Source: a virus
IMG/VR virus record: IMGVR_UViG_3300049893_001328
Location: 1-24,498 of that record
Strand: one strand, 5' to 3'
DNA: 24,498 bases
Positions 21,155-24,498 of this stretch are shown here, piece after piece. The translations under genes were made by a program, and so were the position numbers. The number at the start of each line of letters is the position of its first letter. Positions within the stretch are counted from its first letter, which is position 1. The notes beneath the pieces were generated by a model, which saw nothing but the letters and a program-made list of their open reading frames with translations, was not told the origin of the DNA and did no database searches.

Positions 21155-21392
21155 GATAAAAATGCAATATCCCCCTTTCCCCCATTGCGGCTATTACCAA
21201 GGGAAGGGGAGTTATTTACGGATTTTTCGCCGAGCTGTGATCTTATCGATTGCTCTACGGCGTGCTTAGCACCGATGATCTGCCGCGTCGAGTTTTGCGC
21301 CTGTTATTCAGCGCACCACGGGAGGGCTTTCGTCCAGCCCATCAGATCAAACCCCGATAGTAATATATAGGCAAACATTTTGAAAGTCAAAT
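21155..21392. other. GC-richer noncoding block with several inverted repeats
   Basis: No convincing gene: the longest frame starts at a TTG and has low-complexity, non-protein-like content. Visible structures are a CCCCTTTCCC/GGGAAGGGG pair (about 21170-21206), a perfect 11-base palindrome GTGCTTAGCAC (21262-21272), a TGCGC/GCGCA stem and GGGCT/AGCCC (around 21325-21342). The octamer CCGTAGAG also occurs on the minus strand at 21260-21253, the same core as the scaffold-leader hairpins. It probably acts as a leader RNA or operator region. Confidence 0.45.
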
Positions 21393-21424
21393 AAAAAAAA
21401 GCCCGGACATTCGCCACGGGCTTT
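21393..21424 (-). terminator. intrinsic terminator upstream of the late operon (minus strand)
   Basis: Minus strand stem AAAGCCCG/CGGGCTTT (8 bp perfect, 11-base loop) followed directly by TTTTT, ATTTG. It acts on leftward transcription, i.e. in the direction of terS, and lies between a TTGACA-containing promoter candidate and the operon. That arrangement resembles a lambda late leader with an antiterminated terminator. Confidence 0.8.
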
Positions 21425-21471
21425 CCGCACCCCGGTATAATTGCCGCGAGTGCATCGCGTACGCTGGATAA

Positions 21472-21498
21472 AATGTATTTTTACGCTCAATTTGTCAA
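21472..21498 (-). promoter_or_regulatory. candidate leftward promoter with consensus TTGACA
   Basis: TTGACA on the minus strand (21498-21493), with TACATT 15 bases on (21477-21472) or TTTTAT 19 bases on. The -35 is perfect, but the -10 and spacing are poor. A transcript from here would reach the terminator at 21424-21393 within about 75 bases. Confidence 0.4.
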
Positions 21499-21588
21499 CA
21501 CATTCCCAATTTTAATTTACATCAGGAAATAAATCTTCATTATATAAATCAACGACTTATGTATAAAAATGGAGTGAATGAAATTATT

Positions 21589-21625
21589 TTGTAGTTTTTT
21601 GTTGTTTTTTGTTGTATATTATTAT
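21589..21625 (+). promoter_or_regulatory. candidate promoter region of the rightward block
   Basis: Two tandem copies of TTTTTTGTTG (21595-21614) lead directly into TATATTATTAT (21615-21625), about 55 bases before the first plus-strand gene. TATATT is a good -10; the -35 is unclear (TTGTAG at 21589 is 20 bases away). The 10-base period of T tracts suggests curved DNA or an UP-like element. Confidence 0.45.
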
Positions 21626-21678
21626 GGTAGGCAGTAGATGAGATCAAAAATCAAAACAATCAAACAGAGGAGTAAAAA

Positions 21679-21894
21679 ATGGAAAAATCAAAAAAAATAG
21701 CAGCTGCGGTTCAAATAATTCAGGCCATGTCCGAAACTATTCGCCAGTTAAAAAGAGTCCAAAGCGGATATTTGTATGCTCAGGTTATGCAGTATCTTAC
21801 GATAGAAAAATACAACGAAATTATCGGTATTTTAAAATCCGCAAATTTGATTGCAGAAAAAAACCATGAGCTAATTTGGATAGGAGCGAAATAA
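21679..21894 (+). CDS. small winged-helix-like protein, first gene of the rightward block
   Basis: 71 residues with a strong GAGGAG site before the ATG. After a basic helix (KKIAAAVQIIQAMSETIRQL) comes SGYLYAQVMQYLTIEKYNEI (about 29-48) and IIGILKSANLIAEKNHELIW. The order helix, helix, helix, then a short hairpin ending in HELIWIG fits a small winged helix-turn-helix. Similar short proteins occur in early regions of phages. It may be a regulator of the divergent promoters beside it, which is an inference from position. Its stop overlaps the next ATG by one base. Confidence 0.65.
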   Translation: MEKSKKIAAAVQIIQAMSETIRQLKRVQSGYLYAQVMQYLTIEKYNEIIGILKSANLIAEKNHELIWIGAK

Positions 21895-22232
21895 TGTCAA
21901 AACTACGCACCGGGCATACGCTCAAGCGCCTGCCCGTCATCGACACCATTCCAGACCTCGTCGTCGGCGTCCGCTTGCCGAAGATCACGGTATCTACCAT
22001 CGACATCCACGCCAGAGCGTCAGGCCGGACCAGAGTAGGGTGGATACGCCATGTCATCGACAACGCGCTCATGGTGCAGGATGAGCGCATCACCTGGACG
22101 ATAGGGCGCAAGGATGGTCTATGGTGCATATCAGATGGCAACGGAAATTTTATCTATCCCAAAACCAACTCTATCGATGCAGCATGGGAACTGCGGGACG
22201 AAATGAACGCCAAAACTGGAGGTGTAAAATGA
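21894..22232 (+). CDS. hypothetical protein (112 residues), GC-rich gene
   Basis: The start is the ATG at 21894, with GGAG 8 bases upstream; a TTG further upstream is less likely. The protein has a basic N-terminus (MSKLRTGHTLKRLPVIDTIP), a beta-rich middle (DLVVGVRLPKITVSTIDIHA), then ERITWTIGRKDGLWCISDGN and a C-terminal helix (SIDAAWELRDEMNAKTG). The first two thirds are noticeably richer in G and C than flanking genes, suggesting a separate origin. It shares ATGA with the next gene. Function unknown. Confidence 0.65.
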   Translation: MSKLRTGHTLKRLPVIDTIPDLVVGVRLPKITVSTIDIHARASGRTRVGWIRHVIDNALMVQDERITWTIGRKDGLWCISDGNGNFIYPKTNSIDAAWELRDEMNAKTGGVK

Positions 22233-22444
22233 GTACTCGACCTTCCGATTTTATCCCGGCGCTCATATCAATCGCTCGTTTTTTGCATGGTGACATATGC
22301 CCTTGCTATGATCCAGAGACAAAGCAACCAAAGCCATGGGAAGACTGTATCACGATTTTTAACGGTAAAATACAGCTCTGGTTTAACTCGTGCAAAACCA
22401 AATCAACGCACATCGTAACAATCACAGATCAAAGGGTGGCATGA
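22229..22444 (+). CDS. hypothetical protein (71 residues)
   Basis: The start ATG at 22229 overlaps the upstream stop and has GGAGG 6 bases before it. Features: SDFIPALISIARFLHGDICP, CPCYDPETKQPKPWEDC, and a C-terminal strand pair (IQLWFNSCKTKSTHIVTITD). Four cysteines might bind metal or form a small core, but spacing is irregular. No family recognised. Confidence 0.6.
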   Translation: MSTRPSDFIPALISIARFLHGDICPCYDPETKQPKPWEDCITIFNGKIQLWFNSCKTKSTHIVTITDQRVA

Positions 22445-22445
22445 T

Positions 22446-22628
22446 ATGGCAAAAATAAAAATTTACAAATGGTACTGTAATTCTTGCCCAGAAAGCGAAC
22501 CGTGTATTTCTTTTGGAGTTTCTAAGCCTTTTATGTGTCCATATGGAACAGACGAAAGCATAAATTGGAAAATTGCAAAAGAACCAAAAAAAATGGAAAT
22601 AAAATGCACTACGCAATCACACATTTAG
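22446..22628 (+). CDS. small Cys-containing protein, possible zinc ribbon (60 residues)
   Basis: Basic N-terminal strand (MAKIKIYKWY), then CNSCPESEPCISFGVSKPFM with a fourth Cys (CPYG) about 12 residues after the third. The C-x2-C ... C pattern with aromatic neighbours suggests a zinc ribbon. It starts one base after the upstream stop and overlaps the next gene by 25 bases. Function unknown. Confidence 0.55.
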   Translation: MAKIKIYKWYCNSCPESEPCISFGVSKPFMCPYGTDESINWKIAKEPKKMEIKCTTQSHI

Positions 22629-22768
22629 ACAATCGAATCATAGCACAAGGCGAAACCTTTAAAGAATGCCGTGATAATGCCGATAAAACCGGACTCTGGG
22701 GCAAGGCACCAGGTACAGCAGCACCGTATTTTTACACCACTAAAGAGGATTCGGGAAAAGAAGAATGA
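22604..22768 (+). CDS. hypothetical protein (54 residues)
   Basis: Reads MHYAITHLDNRIIAQGETFK, then ECRDNADKTGLWGKAPGTAA and PYFYTTKED. A short strand-helix-strand layout (RIIAQGETFKECRDNADKTG) resembles small HicB-like or stress-type folds, but it is too short to assign. The GGAA before the ATG is weak; overlap with both neighbours argues for coupling. Confidence 0.5.
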   Translation: MHYAITHLDNRIIAQGETFKECRDNADKTGLWGKAPGTAAPYFYTTKEDSGKEE

Positions 22769-22920
22769 ATGAAATTAAATTTTTTTTGTGTATGATAATT
22801 TTTGCTATTGTTACAAACAGAGAAAATTTGAACGCTTACGATATGGTTTTTGCTTGTTCTTTTGGTGTGCTTGGCTTTGTAAATTTAATTTTAGCTTTTT
22901 TTGAAAGGGAAGATAAATGA
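22765..22920 (+). CDS. small two-helix membrane protein (51 residues)
   Basis: ATG at 22765 overlaps the previous stop, and its TGA (22918-22920) overlaps the next ATG at 22917. Two hydrophobic segments, FFLCMIIFAIV (6-16) and MVFACSFGVLGFVNLILAFF (27-46), flank a short polar loop (TNRENLNAYD), and the tail is charged (EREDK). This could be an inner-membrane effector such as a superinfection or holin-like protein. There is no lysis gene beside it, so I leave function open. Confidence 0.65.
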   Translation: MNEIKFFLCMIIFAIVTNRENLNAYDMVFACSFGVLGFVNLILAFFEREDK

Positions 22921-23114
22921 CCACAACTGAAACCGAACGCCGCAACCGGCAAGTCGCTGTATGGCGAGCACTCGAAATACAACGCGACAGGGAGCGCCGT
23001 AAATCGAACATACGCGCCGATAGGCTCTGGACTATGCGAAAACACCTATCCGGCCTTAAACAGCCTAAAAACGAGCGAATAATCATAAACCGAGGGGTTG
23101 ACTGCTATGCGTGA
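22917..23114 (+). CDS. small very basic protein (65 residues)
   Basis: Arg-rich helix throughout (TETERRNRQVAVWRALEIQR, DRERRKSNIRADRLWTMRKH), then a short C-terminal strand (ERIIINRGVDCYA). The charge suggests nucleic-acid binding. The ATG overlaps the membrane-protein stop; its end overlaps the next start by 8 bases. No family recognised. Confidence 0.55.
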   Translation: MTTTETERRNRQVAVWRALEIQRDRERRKSNIRADRLWTMRKHLSGLKQPKNERIIINRGVDCYA

Positions 23115-23274
23115 AATTGACCGTTTAAAAATTGCAATTTTGGAGGAGGCTGATTTTATTGAACGATGCAATTATCGTAGCTCAGAAAATATTACGTTGC
23201 GCGGAATCGTTGAGCGTCTACGTTTGATTGTATCGCATTATGGCGAAAACACTCGGGAGGAACTCGATGCTTGA
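23107..23274 (+). CDS. hypothetical helical protein (55 residues)
   Basis: ATG at 23107, TGA at 23272. Helical: MREIDRLKIAILEEADFIER, then ENITLRGIVERLRLIVSHYG. Overlaps both neighbours (8 bases each). No recognised domain. Coding is supported by packing and protein-like composition. Confidence 0.55.
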   Translation: MREIDRLKIAILEEADFIERCNYRSSENITLRGIVERLRLIVSHYGENTREELDA

Positions 23275-23476
23275 TCGCAGAAAAATGGTTTCAAACTGGA
23301 TGATCTGCGATGACCGCGCATGGCTCGATGCTCAAAAGGAGCGCATGGAAAAAGCTGATCCGTCTCGCCCGTGCGAAATCCTTGAGTCACGCGGTAAAAT
23401 TGCACTGTTTTTTACCAATGGATACTACCGCAAAGCAAAAAAAGGCGGTATCAATAAATGGGTGGTGACGGCATGA
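23267..23476 (+). CDS. hypothetical protein (69 residues)
   Basis: The start at 23267 is chosen because GGAGG lies 6 bases upstream; an upstream TTG would overlap the previous gene too far. Sequence: MLDRRKMVSNWMICDDRAWL, DAQKERMEKADPSRPCEILE, SRGKIALFFTNGYYRKAKKG. It looks like a helix pair followed by a basic beta hairpin. Function unknown. Its stop overlaps the next ATG (ATGA at 23473). Confidence 0.6.
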   Translation: MLDRRKMVSNWMICDDRAWLDAQKERMEKADPSRPCEILESRGKIALFFTNGYYRKAKKGGINKWVVTA

Positions 23477-23658
23477 ACACCGAAAAACCAAAAAAGCAGA
23501 ACAAGGTCATGGTCAATTTTACGCTTGATAATATGGCCTATGTTTACCTAAAACGCATAAAACAGCGCGAGTGCATAAGTATATCAGCATACGTAAATCG
23601 GCTCATTTTAATGGACGCGATTGATAAAAACCGACCGTTTGATAAAAAAATAGTTTGA
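23473..23658 (+). CDS. ribbon-helix-helix-type small regulator
   Basis: 61 residues from the ATG at 23473, overlapping the previous stop. After a basic tail (KPKKQNK) comes a strand VMVNFTL, a first helix DNMAYVYLKRIKQRECI and a second helix SISAYVNRLILMDAID, the standard Arc/CopG order in which paired strands enter the DNA major groove. Size and layout fit well. Its end overlaps the -35 box of the promoter at 23655-23682, so it may regulate that promoter, which is an inference. Confidence 0.65.
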   Translation: MNTEKPKKQNKVMVNFTLDNMAYVYLKRIKQRECISISAYVNRLILMDAIDKNRPFDKKIV

Positions 23659-23682
23659 CTTTTCGGCGGCAATGTGTATATT
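23655..23682 (+). promoter_or_regulatory. sigma70-like promoter for the replication gene
   Basis: TTGACT (23655-23660), 16-base spacer, TATATT (23677-23682), each five of six to consensus. Expected transcription start near 23689-23690. The TATATTATTA at the -10 is shared with the region before 21679. Confidence 0.7.
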
Positions 23683-23689
23683 ATTAACC

Positions 23690-23802
23690 ATGACGAGATT
23701 CCATTTGTTTTTTATTAACTAACGCCTGCGCGGAATTAACCGCTCTTACCCGATGCATTTCCTCGTCAGAGTGCATCGGGACAGGTTTATATATCAAGGT
23801 TA
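23690..23802 (+). promoter_or_regulatory. structured 5' leader of the replication gene
   Basis: A perfect 9-bp stem CCCGATGCA/TGCATCGGG (23749-23757 with 23772-23780) encloses a 14-base loop containing CTCGTCA (23762-23768), the reverse complement of TGACGAG at 23691-23697, right at the expected 5' end. A smaller stem GCGG/CCGC lies at 23730-23743. There is no T tract after the main stem, so it is not a terminator. It also contains a 10-codon ORF beginning at 23690. Confidence 0.6.
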
Positions 23803-23808
23803 ATGCCT

Positions 23809-24486
23809 ATGCCAGACTATTTTTCTCACGATTACAACGCCAGGAATGATCCAAAACTAATACGCCTTCAAATTAAAATGGGTATGGAAGGAATAGGTAT
23901 TTTTTGGTGTTTAATTGAATTAATGTATGAACAAGAAGGTTATTTATTACTATCCCAATACGAATGTTATGCGTTCGCAATACGAACGAATTACGATAAA
24001 ATAAAAAGCGTAATTGAAGATTTCGATCTGTTTGAAAATGACTCTGTAAATTTTTGGAATGAGTCTGTTTTAAGAAGATTAAAAATGCGTAACGAAAAAT
24101 CAGAAAATGCCCGCAAGTCTGTAAATAAAAGATGGTTATACGAACGTAATACGACCGTATCCAATGTGGTATACGATGGTAATACTATAAAGGAAAGTAA
24201 AGAAATAAAAGAAAAGAAAGTAAATAAAGAGTTCTCACCGCCTCCGCTTATTGAAATTGAGTCTTACTTCTTTGAAAAAGGATATACTAAAGATCATGCT
24301 AAAAGATTTTTTGATTATTATTCAACAGCAAATTGGCATGACGGGCGCGGAGCAAAACTAAAAAACTGGAAACAAAAGGCAATTGCTGTATGGTTTAAAG
24401 ATGAAGGTAAAATCGGAATGATCCAAGGTAAAAAAGAAGAATCATCACAAGAAGCTCTCGACCGCATTTATGGGAAAAGAAAATGA
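23809..24486 (+). CDS. replication-type protein with DUF4373 (Lin1244/Lin1753-like) N-terminal domain
   Basis: 225 residues from the ATG at 23809; a first ATG at 23803 lies only 3 bases after AAGG, so the second (9 bases) is preferred. The N-terminus MPDYFSHDYNARNDPKLIRL followed by MGMEGIGIFWCLIELMYEQE (about 28-47) is the DUF4373/Lin1244-like winged-helix signature. After a linker (NARKSVNKRW ... NTTVSNVVYDGN) a C-terminal helical part (PPPLIEIESYFFEKGYTKDH, FFDYYSTANWHDGRGAKLKN) resembles the DnaD-like end of phage replication proteins. Likely role: origin binding or helicase-loader recruitment. The last bases overlap the next start. Confidence 0.8.
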   Translation: MPDYFSHDYNARNDPKLIRLQIKMGMEGIGIFWCLIELMYEQEGYLLLSQYECYAFAIRTNYDKIKSVIEDFDLFENDSVNFWNESVLRRLKMRNEKSENARKSVNKRWLYERNTTVSNVVYDGNTIKESKEIKEKKVNKEFSPPPLIEIESYFFEKGYTKDHAKRFFDYYSTANWHDGRGAKLKNWKQKAIAVWFKDEGKIGMIQGKKEESSQEALDRIYGKRK

Positions 24487-24498
24487 ATGAATTAATAA
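24483..24498 (+). CDS. start of a next gene (truncated by window)
   Basis: An ATG at 24483 overlaps the TGA of the replication gene (ATGA) and reads MNELI before the window ends. A helicase loader or helicase often follows such genes, but five codons cannot show it. Confidence 0.4.

Noticed and set aside
21146-21370. 74-codon plus-strand frame in the divergent region
   Set aside because: TTG start, no ribosome-binding site, low-complexity Pro/Leu/Cys-rich content and overlap with hairpins; not protein-like.
23690-23722. 10-codon leaderless ORF at the expected transcript start
   Set aside because: Too short and without supporting signal; noted only because its start coincides with the predicted transcript end.

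Overview
The window is part of the genome of a long-tailed (siphovirus-type) double-stranded DNA phage, or a prophage of one. A complete late morphogenesis block lies on the minus strand, running right to left from small terminase to tail fibre. A divergent early/replication block of small genes lies on the plus strand at the right end. No integrase, lysis cassette, tRNA, rRNA or CRISPR is visible. Base composition is AT-rich overall. Shine-Dalgarno (SD) sites are strong and sigma70-like promoters are present, which argues against a Bacteroidetes host. A Sec-type signal peptide and YadA-like repeats in the fibre suggest, weakly, a Gram-negative or other diderm host. I cannot name the host.

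Right to left on the minus strand: small and large terminase (21094-19162); a run of tiny genes (19165-17595), including one interrupted by an in-frame stop and a mosaic duplication scar; portal (17591-16059); small proteins including one with an AT-hook-like tail; a Mu F-like minor head protein (15118-13937); four more small genes; a Gly/Ala-rich probable virion protein (13173-12523) and a coiled-coil protein; a noncoding leader with an intrinsic terminator and three small hairpin repeats; scaffold (12121-11372); P22-like coat protein (11360-10197); HK97 gp10-like protein, connector and tail terminator; tail tube; tail assembly chaperone with a programmed -1 frameshift; tape measure; two tail-tip or baseplate-type proteins; and a repeat-rich fibre. 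Genes are packed with ATGA or TAATG overlaps, so they are probably translated as a coupled operon.

The 584-base divergent region (21095-21678) separates the two blocks. It holds minus-strand promoter candidates, a strong minus-strand intrinsic terminator upstream of the terminase genes (an arrangement resembling lambda pR'-tR') and an AT-rich plus-strand promoter area. The plus-strand block (21679-24498) has ten small overlapping genes, among them a winged-helix-like protein, a two-helix membrane protein and a ribbon-helix-helix protein. Then come a good promoter, a structured leader, and a replication-type protein with a DUF4373 (Lin1244/Lin1753-like) N-terminus.

The points most worth following up are: (i) the tail tube gene, which encodes a beta-helix domain fused in front of the tube domain with a strong internal ribosome-binding site exactly at the tube start; (ii) three tandem hairpins with an invariant loop in the scaffold leader; (iii) the mosaic duplication beside the portal gene; (iv) the fibre signal peptide; and (v) a leader RNA whose 5' end matches the loop of its own hairpin.
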